DNA of 64,000 bases from the NCBI GenBank assembly GCA_035279405.1, contig DATEHU010000026.1, forward strand, positions 512,147-576,146, written 5' to 3'. Shown one piece after another: positions 54,915 to 64,000 of the stretch. The notes under the pieces were generated by a model. It searched no databases, was not told the DNA's origin, and saw only the letters and a list, made by a program, of their open reading frames with translations. A program made the position numbers and the translations under genes. The DNA comes from Gammaproteobacteria bacterium. GTDB taxonomy: Bacteria > Pseudomonadota > Gammaproteobacteria > Natronospirales > REEB76. Position 1 is the stretch's first letter; the number at the start of each line of letters is the position of its first letter.

Positions 54915-57900
54915 ATGAAATTTACCGATATCTTCATCCGTCGCCCGGTGATGGCGACGGTCATCAGCCTCGTCATCCTGTTGCTGGGGCTGAATTCCAT
55001 CAACAAGATGGAACTGCGCCAGTACCCGCAGATCGCGACCGGCCAGATCACCATCAGCACCGCCTATCCGGGCGCCAGCGCCGACGTCATTCAGGGTTTC
55101 ATCACCCATCCCATCCAGCAATCGGTGGCCGGTGCCGAGGGCATTGATTACATCACGTCGTCCAGCACCCAGGGCCTGAGCACCATCACGGTGTACCTCA
55201 AGCTCAACTACGACATCCACAAGGCGCTCACCGACATCATGTCCAAGGTGGACGAGGTGAAGAACGTGCTGCCGCCGCAATCCCAGGCGCCCGTGATCCA
55301 GTCCTCGGATGTGCGCAACACCGCCATCATGTTCATCAGTTTCTATTCCGACCAGATGTCGCTGGGGCAGATCACCGACTACGTGACGCGCGTGGTGGTA
55401 CCGAAGGTGCAGACGCTGAACGGCGTCGCGCAGGCGCAGGTGTTCGGTTTCCCGTACGCCATGCGCATCTGGCTGGATCCGAAGAAGATGGCCGCCTACG
55501 GGGTCACTGCGAGCGACGTGGCCAATGCGCTGCTGCAGAACAATTACCTCTCGGCTCCGGGCGCCACCCGCGGCAGCCTGGTGTCCATGAACATCGCCAC
55601 TACCACCGACCTGCAGGATCCGCAGGGCTTCGCTAACATCGTGCTGCGCAGCCAGAACGGCAACCTGGTGCGCATCAAGGACGTGGCGCAGGTGGAACTC
55701 GGCTCGCAGGTACGCGACCTGGCGGTGAATTTCAGCGGCATTCCCTCGGTGTTCATGGCCATCAACCCGACACCCGACGCCAACCCGCTGGGCATCGTGA
55801 AACTGGTACGCCAGCAGATCACCGACATCGAACCCCAACTGCCGCCCTCGATGCACGTGACCGTAGCCTATGACGCCACCAAGTTCATCAGCGCATCCAT
55901 CTCCGAGGTCATCAAGACCATCGTGGAAGCCGCGCTCATCGTCATCGTGGTGATTTTCCTGTTCCTGGGCGCGGTGCGCCCGGTGATCATCCCGGTGATC
56001 ACCATCCCGCTGTCGCTCATCGGCGTGACCTTTTTCATGCTCATCCTGGGCTACTCGCTCAACCTGCTGACGCTGCTGGCCATGGTGCTGGCCATCGGTC
56101 TGGTGGTGGACGATGCCATCGTGGTAGTGGAAAACACCCATCGCCACATCGAAGCCGGCAAGACGCCGTTCCAGGCGGCGCTGCTGGGCGCGCGCGAGAT
56201 CGCCACGCCGGTGATCGCCATGACCATCACGCTGGCCGCGGTATTCACGCCCATCGGTTTCATCGGCGGGCTCACCGGCGCGCTCTTCCAGGAATTCGCC
56301 TTCACGCTGGCGGCCGCGGTGATCCTGTCAGGCATCATCGCGCTCACGTTGTCACCCATGATGTGTTCCAAGTTCCTGGGTACCGCGGAACACGAGACCC
56401 GGCTGGAACACTGGCTGAATGAAAAATTCCACCAGATCAAGACCGGCTATCAGGGCTGGCTGCACAACGCCCTCAATTGGCGGCCGGTCACCGTGGTCAT
56501 CGCGATCATGGTGCTTATCAACGTGGTGGCGTTCTATGTGATGTCGCCCAAGGAACTGGCCCCCACCGAGGACCAGGGATTCGTGTTCGTGCAAACCACC
56601 GGGCCGCTGGATGCCACACACGCCTACATGACGAAATACGGCCAGCAGGTGGAGGATATTTTCAAGGATGTGAAATCCAAAGACGCCTATGCGCTCATCA
56701 ACGGTGGCGGCTTCGGCGGCGGCACCAACAGTCTCATCGCCTTTCTGATCCTTAAACCCTGGAATGAACGTTCGGTCAGCCAGTTCACTGTAGCCAATGA
56801 GATACAGCAGAAACTGAACCAGATCGCGGGCCTGCGTGGATTTGCCTTCAATTTCCCCTCGCTGCCCGGCGCCAGCGGCACGCCGGTGGAGTTCGTGGTG
56901 AGCTCCACCTCATCCTACGCGGATCTCTACGCGGTGCAGGAGAAGCTCATGGACGCCGCGCGCAAGAGCGGCATGTTCTATTACGTGGACAGCGACCTCA
57001 AATTCGACAATCCGCAGCTCAGCATCGACATCGACCGCAACAAGGCCCAGCAACTCGGCATCAACATGCAGGATTTGGGCTCGTCGCTCAGTACCTTCCT
57101 GGGCGGCGGTTACTTGAACTTCTTCAATCTGCAGGGCTACAGCTATCAGGTGATCCCGCAGGTCGCCGACCAGTTCCGGCGCAACGGCGCCGAACTCATG
57201 AACTACTACGTGCGCACCGGCAGCGGCGCCATGATTCCGCTGTCCACGGTGGCACACCTCACGCACAGCGTGCAGCCGGACCAGTTGAATCAGTTCCAGC
57301 AGTTGAACTCGGCTACGATTTCGGCGGTTCCGGGCGTGCCGCTGGGCAAGGCGCTGGATTTTCTCAAGAATGAAGCCAAGCAGATTTTTCCCACCGGCTA
57401 TTTTGTCAACTACGCGGGCGAATCGCGCCAATTCGTGGAATCGGGCAATGCCCTGCTGCTGGCGATTCTTCTCGCTCTCATCGTGATCTTCCTGGTGCTC
57501 GCTGCGCAGTTCGAGAGTTGGCGCGACCCGCTGGTGATCCTGTGCAGCGTGCCGCTGGCCTTCTGCGGCGCACTCATACCGATTTTCCTGGGCGCGGCCA
57601 CGGTCAACATTTACACCCAGGTCGGTCTGCTGACGCTCATCGGCCTGATCACCAAGCACGGCATCCTGATGGTGGATTTCGCGAACAAGTGGCAGCGCGA
57701 AACCGGCTGCGGCAAACGCGAAGCCATCGAGCACGCCGCTGCGGTGCGACTGCGGCCGATCCTCATGACCACCGCGGCCATGGTGCTGGGGGTGGTGCCG
57801 TTGCTCGTGGCTACCGGCGCCGGCGCCGTCAGCCGTTTTGACATCGGCCTGGTAATCGCCTGCGGCATGACGCTCGGCACCTGCTTCACGCTGTTCGTGG

Positions 57901-57962
57901 TGCCCACGATGTACACCTTCTTTGCCCGCGAGCATCACCCGGACGCGGAACACGCTGCTTGA
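54915..57962 (+). CDS. RND efflux transporter, HAE1 type
   Basis: 1015 residues with the two-fold repeated RND layout: TM1, a large periplasmic loop, TM2-6, then the same again. IFIRRPVMATVISLVILLLG is the canonical N-terminus. TM4 carries the proton-relay Asp pair in AIGLVVDDAIVVVEN. Multidrug or metabolite export driven by the proton gradient; similar to MexI/MdtB types. No outer-membrane channel gene is next to it, so it probably shares a TolC/OprM-like protein encoded elsewhere. Confidence 0.95.
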   Translation: MKFTDIFIRRPVMATVISLVILLLGLNSINKMELRQYPQIATGQITISTAYPGASADVIQGFITHPIQQSVAGAEGIDYITSSSTQGLSTITVYLKLNYDIHKALTDIMSKVDEVKNVLPPQSQAPVIQSSDVRNTAIMFISFYSDQMSLGQITDYVTRVVVPKVQTLNGVAQAQVFGFPYAMRIWLDPKKMAAYGVTASDVANALLQNNYLSAPGATRGSLVSMNIATTTDLQDPQGFANIVLRSQNGNLVRIKDVAQVELGSQVRDLAVNFSGIPSVFMAINPTPDANPLGIVKLVRQQITDIEPQLPPSMHVTVAYDATKFISASISEVIKTIVEAALIVIVVIFLFLGAVRPVIIPVITIPLSLIGVTFFMLILGYSLNLLTLLAMVLAIGLVVDDAIVVVENTHRHIEAGKTPFQAALLGAREIATPVIAMTITLAAVFTPIGFIGGLTGALFQEFAFTLAAAVILSGIIALTLSPMMCSKFLGTAEHETRLEHWLNEKFHQIKTGYQGWLHNALNWRPVTVVIAIMVLINVVAFYVMSPKELAPTEDQGFVFVQTTGPLDATHAYMTKYGQQVEDIFKDVKSKDAYALINGGGFGGGTNSLIAFLILKPWNERSVSQFTVANEIQQKLNQIAGLRGFAFNFPSLPGASGTPVEFVVSSTSSYADLYAVQEKLMDAARKSGMFYYVDSDLKFDNPQLSIDIDRNKAQQLGINMQDLGSSLSTFLGGGYLNFFNLQGYSYQVIPQVADQFRRNGAELMNYYVRTGSGAMIPLSTVAHLTHSVQPDQLNQFQQLNSATISAVPGVPLGKALDFLKNEAKQIFPTGYFVNYAGESRQFVESGNALLLAILLALIVIFLVLAAQFESWRDPLVILCSVPLAFCGALIPIFLGAATVNIYTQVGLLTLIGLITKHGILMVDFANKWQRETGCGKREAIEHAAAVRLRPILMTTAAMVLGVVPLLVATGAGAVSRFDIGLVIACGMTLGTCFTLFVVPTMYTFFAREHHPDAEHAA

Positions 57963-58073
57963 GCTGGCGGGCCCGCCCGCGGCGGGGCCGGCCGGCCGCG
58001 GATTTACAAACCCGGGGCACGCGTGTATAAAGCGCGGCCGATATTTAGCCCACCTTGACCGAGAGAACGGAAC

Positions 58074-58286
58074 ATGGTCAAAGCCACTGCCCTTGAAGAC
58101 CTGATCCGCAACAGTGATGACTCAGGTGCGGATACCTACGAGCCGCGCGCCGCCGGCCGCCGACGCGGCGCGGTGGTCAAACTGCCCAAACCGCAACACT
58201 CGTCACAGGCCTGGCGCCGGCTGGAAGACCGGCTCAATGACCGCCGGCTGCGCCACAAGCTCAAGGAAATCTACGAAGACGATTGA
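58074..58286 (+). CDS. Small basic protein, PA3496-like
   Basis: 70 residues, very rich in Arg/Lys and Asp/Glu. The C-terminal WRRLEDRLNDRRLRHKLKEIYEDD (in parts) resembles the PA3496 family, listed as putative envelope-integrity proteins. It starts 111 bp after the RND pump. No signal peptide or membrane span. Function unknown; the family assignment is moderate. Confidence 0.65.
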   Translation: MVKATALEDLIRNSDDSGADTYEPRAAGRRRGAVVKLPKPQHSSQAWRRLEDRLNDRRLRHKLKEIYEDD

Positions 58287-58367
58287 GCGCCATAGAAGCA
58301 GCTTCGGCTGCATTTCTTCATGATCACAGCATGATGCCTGTCGCATTCATGCTTTGCTCCTCACGCC

Positions 58368-60884
58368 TCACTTTCTTTTTACGCGCCGCGTCGGTTCGGC
58401 ATGCAGCGGATCGTCCGGCCACGGGTGCTTCGGGTAGCGTCCCTGCATTTCCTTCTTCACGTCCCGATAACTGGATTTCCAGAATCCCGCCAGATCGCGC
58501 GTGACCTGCATCGGCCGCCCAGCCGGCGACAACAGGTGCAATACGAGCGGCATGCGGCCCCCGGCAATCGCCGGCGTTTGCGCCAGACCGAACAATTCCT
58601 GTACGCGCACCGCCAGTACCGGCGTGTCACCCGAAGTGTAATCCAGCGGCACGCGCCTGCCCGTCGGTACCGTGACCTGCGTCGGCGCCAACTCATCCAG
58701 CGCGCGGCGCTGTGCATAATCCAGTAGCGCTTCAAGCGCCTGCTTGAGCGGCACGCCGGCGAGATGCGCAAGGCGCGTGCATCCGGCCAGGAACGGTGCC
58801 ATCCAGTGCTCCAGCAATCGTAGCAATGCCTCATCCGAAACATCCGGCCAGGAATCACCTTGCACGCGCCGCAACAACAGCACGCGCGCCTGCCAGTTGC
58901 GGAGCGCCGTGGTCCACGGCAGACAATCAAGCCCGTGGCGGCGGATGGCGGCAAGCATCAGCGCCGCGACCCGCTGCGCATCGGGTTCCGCGAGCGGACG
59001 CTGCTCCAGAATGATGGCGCCGAGACACAGTTCACGTACCGCGCGCACGGCACCCTGGTCCTCGTCCCAATCAATGCGGTCGCGGGTTACGATCTGCGGC
59101 GCGAACAATTCGCGCAGTTCACGCTCTTCGATTTGTGCCGCCAGAAAAACCCGCGCCTCGCGCGGATTGCCATCCAGTGCAGCGACCGCCAGCCATTCGG
59201 CGCGGCTCAATGGATCGTCGTCGGAGAGATACGCACCGCGGCCATTGGCGAGCAGATAACGCGGCCGGTTGCCAACGCGCCGCCGGGCGATACGGTCGGG
59301 ATAGGCGAGCGCCAACAGCAACCCCGCGTGGTCCACAGAAATGCGTGGCTGCGGCGCAATCCCCGCCTGACGGGCGATGTCGCGTGCCACGGCCTGCACG
59401 CGTTTCAAGTTTCGCCGATCCACTCCCGCATCCGCCGCGGGCTGTGCTGTCAACATTCGCACACGCTCAGCGATGCCGACATGTCTGGCGCCGCCTGCAA
59501 CAATGTCGCGTTCGCTGAGCACCGCGGCCAGAAGACACGCCAGCCAGGGAAATCCCAGTCGCACACCGCCGATCACCATGTGGGCCAGGCGCGGATGCAG
59601 TGGCAATTCCACAAGACTGCGGCCGTGTGCGGTAATCCGCCCATCCGCATCCAGCGCCTCGAGTTCCCGTAGCAGCTCGCGCGCCTGCGCGAACGCTGCG
59701 GACGGAGGGGGATCAAGCCAGGCAAGTTGGCCTGCGTCCGTTACGCCCCACTGCGCCAACTCCAGTGCCAGCGGCGCCAAGTCCGCCTGCAGAATCTCAG
59801 GTGTGGTCTGTGCTTCCAGCCGCTCGCCCTCGCTCCACAAACGGTAACACACGCCCGGTTCCAGCCGGCCCGCACGTCCCCGCCGCTGATCGGCGGAGGC
59901 GCGCGACACACGCACGGTGGCGAGTCGCGTCAGGCCACTGACTGGATCGAAGCGCGGCACGCGCGCGTATCCCGCGTCCACCACCACGCGCACACCCTCG
60001 ATGGTGAGGCTGGTCTCGGCGATGGAGGTTGCCAGAACTATTTTGCGGCGGCCGGATGCGGCGGGGAGAATCGCGGCGTCCTGTTGCTCTTGCGACAAAT
60101 CGCCGTACAGCGGCACCAGGTCGGTGTCGGGCGGCAGATTTTCCTCCAGTATTCCGGCGACACGGCGGATTTCCCCGCCGCCCGGCAGGAACACCAGCAG
60201 GCTGCCGGTTTCATCCGTCAGCGCACGGCGCACTACATTGGCCACGTGCGCCTCGATGGACGCGCGCGCCGCCAGCGGCCGATAGCGCGTGTCCACCGGA
60301 AAACTCCGGCCTTCCGAAATCAGCCGTGGCGCTCCGCCAAGAAGTTGCGCCACCGGCGCGCCGTCCAGGGTCGCGGACATCGCCACAATCCGCAGGTCCG
60401 CCCGTAGCGCCTGACGCGCTTCCAGGATCAGCGCCAGGGTCAAATCGGCGTGCAGGCTGCGTTCATGGAACTCGTCGAAAATCACCAAGCCGTAATCACC
60501 GAGCGCCGGGTCGGATTGCAGCAGGCGCGTGAGCACCCCTTCCGTGACCACCTCGATGCGCGTACGCGGCCCGACGCGCGTGTCCATGCGTACGCGGTAG
60601 CCGACGGTTTCGCCGACCCGCTCACCGAGTACCGCCGCCATGTACTGTGCGGCGGCGCGCGCCGCCAGCCGCCGTGGCTCGAGCATCACCAGCTTGCGAC
60701 CCTGCAGCCACGCAGCACCCAACAAAGCCGGTGGCACGCGAGTGGTCTTGCCGGCGCCGGGCGACGCCTCGATCACCAGCGATACATGCTCCGCAAGCGT
60801 GGCGCGGATCTCGGAAAGCAGGGAATCGATTGGAAGGGGTACCACCGTCTCATTGTACGGTGACCACAATGACAAACTGTACAT
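58368..60884 (-). CDS. hrpB: ATP-dependent helicase HrpB
   Basis: 838 residues, a DEAH-type helicase. Walker A EASPGAGKTTRVP, Walker B DEFHERSL (the DEFH form typical of HrpB), SAT motif MSATLDG, motif VI QRRGRAGR and the HrpB C-terminal domain (LDYTSGDTPVLAVRVQELFG; RPMQVTRDLAGFWKSSY). Probably an RNA helicase; its physiological role is poorly known. ATG 60884 is taken, but the GTG at 60845 would give a more usual N-terminus. Confidence 0.95.
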   Translation of the reverse strand: MYSLSLWSPYNETVVPLPIDSLLSEIRATLAEHVSLVIEASPGAGKTTRVPPALLGAAWLQGRKLVMLEPRRLAARAAAQYMAAVLGERVGETVGYRVRMDTRVGPRTRIEVVTEGVLTRLLQSDPALGDYGLVIFDEFHERSLHADLTLALILEARQALRADLRIVAMSATLDGAPVAQLLGGAPRLISEGRSFPVDTRYRPLAARASIEAHVANVVRRALTDETGSLLVFLPGGGEIRRVAGILEENLPPDTDLVPLYGDLSQEQQDAAILPAASGRRKIVLATSIAETSLTIEGVRVVVDAGYARVPRFDPVSGLTRLATVRVSRASADQRRGRAGRLEPGVCYRLWSEGERLEAQTTPEILQADLAPLALELAQWGVTDAGQLAWLDPPPSAAFAQARELLRELEALDADGRITAHGRSLVELPLHPRLAHMVIGGVRLGFPWLACLLAAVLSERDIVAGGARHVGIAERVRMLTAQPAADAGVDRRNLKRVQAVARDIARQAGIAPQPRISVDHAGLLLALAYPDRIARRRVGNRPRYLLANGRGAYLSDDDPLSRAEWLAVAALDGNPREARVFLAAQIEERELRELFAPQIVTRDRIDWDEDQGAVRAVRELCLGAIILEQRPLAEPDAQRVAALMLAAIRRHGLDCLPWTTALRNWQARVLLLRRVQGDSWPDVSDEALLRLLEHWMAPFLAGCTRLAHLAGVPLKQALEALLDYAQRRALDELAPTQVTVPTGRRVPLDYTSGDTPVLAVRVQELFGLAQTPAIAGGRMPLVLHLLSPAGRPMQVTRDLAGFWKSSYRDVKKEMQGRYPKHPWPDDPLHAEPTRRVKRK

Positions 60885-60906
60885 CTGCCGCCGTGCACGG
60901 ATTTCC

Positions 60907-60912
60907 TATAAT
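60907..60912 (+). promoter_or_regulatory. -10 box (TATAAT) of the PEBP-family gene
   Basis: A consensus TATAAT 39 bp before the ATG at 60951 and clear of the hrpB start. No good -35 lies at the usual distance (TCTGCC at 17 bp). A strong AGGAGG ribosome site follows at 60937-60942. Confidence 0.5.
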
Positions 60913-60950
60913 GGAGTCTTATAGAATCCGGCTAGAAGGAGGAATGACAC

Positions 60951-61430
60951 ATGGGCTTCGCACCTTCCGATATGCAACTGACCAGTTCCGCGTTTACTCC
61001 GCTCGGCGCCATCCCCAGGAAACACAGCGGCGAAGGCGAGGATGTGTCCCCTACCCTTGCCTGGCGTGGCGTACCCGCCAAGGCGCGCTCCCTGGCGGTG
61101 ATCTGCCACGACCCGGACGCGCCGCTGATTTCCGCGGGCGGCACCTACGGATACGTACATTGGGTGCTGTACAACATTCCCGCATCCGTCACGCATTTGG
61201 CGGAAGCAACGCAGGACCACACAGCCGGAAAGAACGACTCCGGCAAAAGCGGTTACGGCGGCCCAATGCCGCCCAACGGTCACGGGCGGCATCATTACTA
61301 CTTCTGGCTGCTGGCGCTCGACAACGAGCCACACCTGCCCGCCGGGCTGACACTGTGGGAGTTCCTCAAGCGCGTCGAACCGCATGTCATCGGCATGAAC
61401 CGCCTGATCGGCACTTACGAGCGGCACTGA
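60951..61430 (+). CDS. YbhB/YbcL-family (PEBP-like) protein
   Basis: 159 residues of the phosphatidylethanolamine-binding-protein fold. The ligand-site motifs are DPDAP and GYVHWVLYNIP, followed by a GPMPPNGHGRHHYYFWLLALD stretch (in parts). The bacterial members have no settled function. AGGAGG precedes the ATG with good spacing. No signal peptide. Confidence 0.93.
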   Translation: MGFAPSDMQLTSSAFTPLGAIPRKHSGEGEDVSPTLAWRGVPAKARSLAVICHDPDAPLISAGGTYGYVHWVLYNIPASVTHLAEATQDHTAGKNDSGKSGYGGPMPPNGHGRHHYYFWLLALDNEPHLPAGLTLWEFLKRVEPHVIGMNRLIGTYERH

Positions 61431-61512
61431 AGCGTCGCGAACCTGCCGGCGCCGGTCCGCAGTTTGACCGGCCGACGGGCAGTCCGTAAAATTCGCGCTC
61501 CGTTTCCCCGGC

Positions 61513-61587
61513 GGGCGGTTAGCTCAGCGGTAGAGCACTGCTTTCACACGGCAGGGGTCGCAGGTTCAATCCCTGCACCGCCCACCA
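61513..61587 (+). tRNA. tRNA-Val (anticodon CAC)
   Basis: Acceptor GGGCGGT pairs with ACCGCCC; D-arm GCTC...GAGC; anticodon stem CTGCT/GGCAG (one G-U) encloses TTCACAC with anticodon CAC; T-arm GCAGGTTCAATCCCTGC; A73 and encoded CCA (61585-61587). Confidence 0.97.
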
Positions 61588-61659
61588 ACTCCACTTTCAC
61601 CCATCGCCCGCGAGACACGCGCGATTTCCTGGCTGCGCGCGGCGTAAAGCGTAAACGCC

Positions 61660-62298
61660 TCAAAATCGGAAATACAAGCCCACGGCGATCTGCGGATACC
61701 AGGTAAACGAGTTCACGTCGTTCTGAACGGTGGTGCGCTGCTGATTCACGTCATTCGCCAGCTGCGGATTGCTGGCTGCACCGCTCACGTTCAGGTTGAA
61801 CTTCGGCGAGCCCTGGTTCACCACGCCGAGATCAAAGGTCATGCCCCAGGTGTCGTTACCACCCCAGCCGATGCCGAGATAGGTCGCGTTGCTGTCGAAT
61901 CCCATTCCGGCCGAGACCGTACCTACCTGCTGCGCCGAATACGTATTGCCGTTGAAGGTGTAGTTGCCATTCCGGTCAGGCACGCCGGCCATGGACAGCG
62001 AGTTGCCATTGTGCATCCAGCCGCCGGTGAACCGGAAACTGCCGGCGAACGGATAGAGATTCACCAACAAGACTTCGGACGAGAATTTCAGACTGGCGTT
62101 GTAATTGACGCCCTTGTAATCGGAACTTCTGGAGTAGCTGTAGCGATTGAGACCGACACCCAACGATACAAAGTCGTTGAAGCGATAGTTGGCAGATGCA
62201 TTGAAACCCAGCGTACCGACGCCCGCACCCACGCCAATGTCGGCCAACGCCACAGGCGCGGTTAAAGAAAGAGTCAGAAACAACAGCAGCTTTTTCAT
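61660..62298 (-). CDS. Small outer-membrane beta-barrel protein, unassigned
   Basis: 212 residues from ATG 62298 (GGGAG seven bases upstream); an in-frame ATG at 62334 only adds charged residues before the signal. Signal peptide MKKLLLFLTLSL...ALA-DIG. The mature part alternates polar and hydrophobic residues (SLGVGLNRYSYS; LFPFAG-like VNLYPFAGSFRFTGGW) and ends IAVGLYFRF, an outer-membrane barrel signature. I do not recognise the family with certainty. Confidence 0.78.
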   Translation of the reverse strand: MKKLLLFLTLSLTAPVALADIGVGAGVGTLGFNASANYRFNDFVSLGVGLNRYSYSRSSDYKGVNYNASLKFSSEVLLVNLYPFAGSFRFTGGWMHNGNSLSMAGVPDRNGNYTFNGNTYSAQQVGTVSAGMGFDSNATYLGIGWGGNDTWGMTFDLGVVNQGSPKFNLNVSGAASNPQLANDVNQQRTTVQNDVNSFTWYPQIAVGLYFRF

Positions 62299-62514
62299 CT
62301 TGAACTCCCTGATATGGTTTATTTTCTCCCGCAATAATTATGTCATGGAAACATGCAACGGAAATTCGACGTTTACCGGCCGTCGCCAAATCTGAGCCGT
62401 TGATTCTCGGAATTTGCAGTTGCGCTGAATCGGCCGGCAGAAACAAAATAACCTGAGGCTCAATTCAAGTCCCGGCACAGCGTGCACCAAATCTGCATTT
62501 ATACACAGGGAGTA

Positions 62515-62535
62515 CCAGCAAGCATGCCTTGCTGG
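62515..62535. terminator. Hairpin downstream of pstB
   Basis: CCAGCAAG-catgc-CTTGCTGG, a perfect 8-bp stem and 5-base loop, lies 17 bp past the pstB stop. There is no T run on either side, so it could be a weak terminator or an mRNA-protecting stem. Confidence 0.4.
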
Positions 62536-62552
62536 CCAGCGGATCCCTGGCA

Positions 62553-63407
62553 TTAGCCGTAACGGCCGGTGATGTAGTCTTCGGTCTGTTTCTGCGCGGG
62601 ATTGGTGAACAGCGTGCTGGTGTCGGCGTATTCCACCAGGTTGCCGAGGTACATGAACGCGGTGTAGTCGGAGACGCGTGCGGCCTGCTGCATGTTGTGC
62701 GTGACGAGCACGATGGTGTAGTCGCTTTTCAGCTCCGCGATCAGTTCCTCGATCTTCAGGGTGGAGATCGGATCGAGCGCCGAAGCCGGCTCATCCAGCA
62801 GCAGCACTTCGGGTTTCACTGCGATCGCGCGTGCGATGCACAACCGCTGCTGCTGGCCGCCCGAGAGCCGCGTGCCGCCCTGGCGCAACTTGTCCTTGAC
62901 CTCGTCCCAGAGCGCCGCCTTGCGTAACGCCCACTCTATGCGGTCGTCCATCCGCGTACGCGACAGCCGTTCATACAGGCGCACGCCGAACGCGATGTTT
63001 TCATGCACCGACATTGGAAACGGCGTCGGCTTCTGGAACACCATGCCCACCTTGGCACGCAAGGCGTTCAAGTCCTGATCGCGATCAAGGATGTTGTGCC
63101 CATCCAGCAGGATCTCGCCGCTGGCGCGCTGCTCCGGGTACAGGTCATAAATCCGGTTGAGCGTGCGCAGCAGCGTGGACTTGCCGCAACCGGACGGGCC
63201 GATGAACGCCGTCACCTGGCGTTCGGCAATGTCCATGTGGATGCCGCGCAGCGCCTGGAACCCGCCGTAATAGAAATCCAGCCGCCGGATGGCAAGCTTG
63301 GGGTTTTCAATCACGGTCGTGCGGGCGGAATCGCGCCCTTCGCCGGACATCATCTGCGGCGAGATCGCATGTGTGGGAACAGTGTCGTCGCGGTGCATGG
63401 GGCTCAT
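62553..63407 (-). CDS. pstB: Phosphate ABC transporter ATPase PstB
   Basis: 284 residues. Walker [17 protein letters not shown], signature [14 protein letters not shown], Walker [13 protein letters not shown] and H-loop [19 protein letters not shown] and YDLYP are PstB-typical. It powers PstSCAB phosphate import. Its first 35 residues extend beyond E. coli PstB (257 residues); a later start is possible. It overlaps pstA by four bases. Confidence 0.96.
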   Translation of the reverse strand: MSPMHRDDTVPTHAISPQMMSGEGRDSARTTVIENPKLAIRRLDFYYGGFQALRGIHMDIAERQVTAFIGPSGCGKSTLLRTLNRIYDLYPEQRASGEILLDGHNILDRDQDLNALRAKVGMVFQKPTPFPMSVHENIAFGVRLYERLSRTRMDDRIEWALRKAALWDEVKDKLRQGGTRLSGGQQQRLCIARAIAVKPEVLLLDEPASALDPISTLKIEELIAELKSDYTIVLVTHNMQQAARVSDYTAFMYLGNLVEYADTSTLFTNPAQKQTEDYITGRYG

Positions 63408-64000
63408 TTTACGAACGAGCGTGAACGGATCACGAGACGCGCGAACAGGCTGAGCGCGAGAATCGCGAGCGTAATCAGCAGCGCCGCGGCCCAGGCCAGA
63501 TGCTGCCAGTTGTCGTAGGGACTCATGGCGAACTGGAAGATCATCACCGGCAGGTTGGCGATCGGCCGGTTCATGTCGGTACTCCAGAACTGGTTGTTGA
63601 GCGCGGTGAACAAGAGCGGCGCGGTCTCACCGCTGATACGCGCCACGCCCAGCAGCACGCCGGTAATGATGCCGCCGAGCGCCGCACGATAGACCACCAT
63701 CACCGTCACTCGCCAGCGCGGCGCACCCAGCGCCGCGGCCGCCTCGCGCATTTGATCCGGCACCAGCTTGAGCATGTCCTCGGTGGTGCGCAGCACCACC
63801 GGCAGCATGATGATCGCGAGTGCCAGACCGCCGGCCCAGCCGGAAAAATGCCCGAAACGCGCCACCACCACACCGTAGATGAATACACCGATGACGATCG
63901 ACGGCGCGCTCAGCAGAATGTCGTTCACGAACCGGATCACCGCCGCCAGGCGCGAGCGCCGGCTGAATTCCGCGAGCCAGGTGGCCGCCAAGATGCCGAT
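63404..64000 (-). CDS. pstA: Phosphate ABC transporter permease PstA, C-terminal part
   Basis: The frame runs off the window end, so the N-terminus is missing; 198 codons are visible. Permease features: [53 protein letters not shown] (EAA loop, in parts) and several membrane spans. It forms the channel of PstSCAB with PstC. The overlapping pstB fixes its identity. Confidence 0.95.
   Translation of the reverse strand: MGILAATWLAEFSRRSRLAAVIRFVNDILLSAPSIVIGVFIYGVVVARFGHFSGWAGGLALAIIMLPVVLRTTEDMLKLVPDQMREAAAALGAPRWRVTVMVVYRAALGGIITGVLLGVARISGETAPLLFTALNNQFWSTDMNRPIANLPVMIFQFAMSPYDNWQHLAWAAALLITLAILALSLFARLVIRSRSFVK

Overview
The window is GC-rich (roughly 60-65 % by eye) chromosomal DNA, densely coding on both strands. 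Its conserved gene order points to a gammaproteobacterium: yebC-ruvCAB-ybgC-tolQRAB-pal-cpoB-queE-queC in one direction, mlaFEDCB facing mlaA, and sucA-sucB-lpdA. REP-like repeats with a GTGGGAG head, a large TonB-dependent receptor and HrpB fit Xanthomonadales or a neighbouring order; this placement is inference. I see no phage, transposase, integrase or CRISPR array.

Layout. 1-8846: end of a PhoH-family gene, a FadL-type porin, an M48 protease with a TPR tail, the Mla lipid-transport system (mlaA convergent with mlaFEDCB) and class I fructose-bisphosphate aldolase. 9063-9451: tRNA-Lys(UUU) with two tRNA-derived repeats upstream of it. 9515-18912: a long minus-strand run for queuosine synthesis (queC, queE), the Tol-Pal envelope machine, Holliday-junction processing (RuvABC) and YebC. 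18931-22831: an outer-membrane protein, a Bax-like glucosaminidase, an unknown lipoprotein and a polysaccharide deacetylase. 22919-28696: the 2-oxoglutarate dehydrogenase complex.

28871-48262 is the striking part: about 19 kb holding six non-haem iron oxygenase-type genes (a Sel1-prolyl-4-hydroxylase, a TPR-aspartyl hydroxylase, two paralogous aspartyl-hydroxylase-like domains, a TIGR02466-type oxygenase and a JmjC/cupin-8 protein) and six sulfotransferase-type genes (one solo, one fused to an oxygenase, four with TPRs, one of these with a destroyed PAPS loop). A TonB-dependent receptor and an SseB-like protein lie among them. One oxygenase domain and one sulfotransferase domain share a polypeptide, and several genes overlap as in translationally coupled operons. 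I infer a protein-modification system that hydroxylates and sulfates a substrate chosen by TPRs, possibly linked to the receptor. The substrate is unknown.

48296-64000: tRNA-Arg(CCU) and tRNA-Ala(CGC); a lipoprotein that resembles the propeptide of the S8-like protease encoded immediately downstream; UDP-glucose dehydrogenase; a peroxiredoxin; an RND efflux pair; HrpB helicase; a PEBP-family protein; tRNA-Val(CAC); a small barrel protein; and pstB with the 3' part of pstA running off the end.
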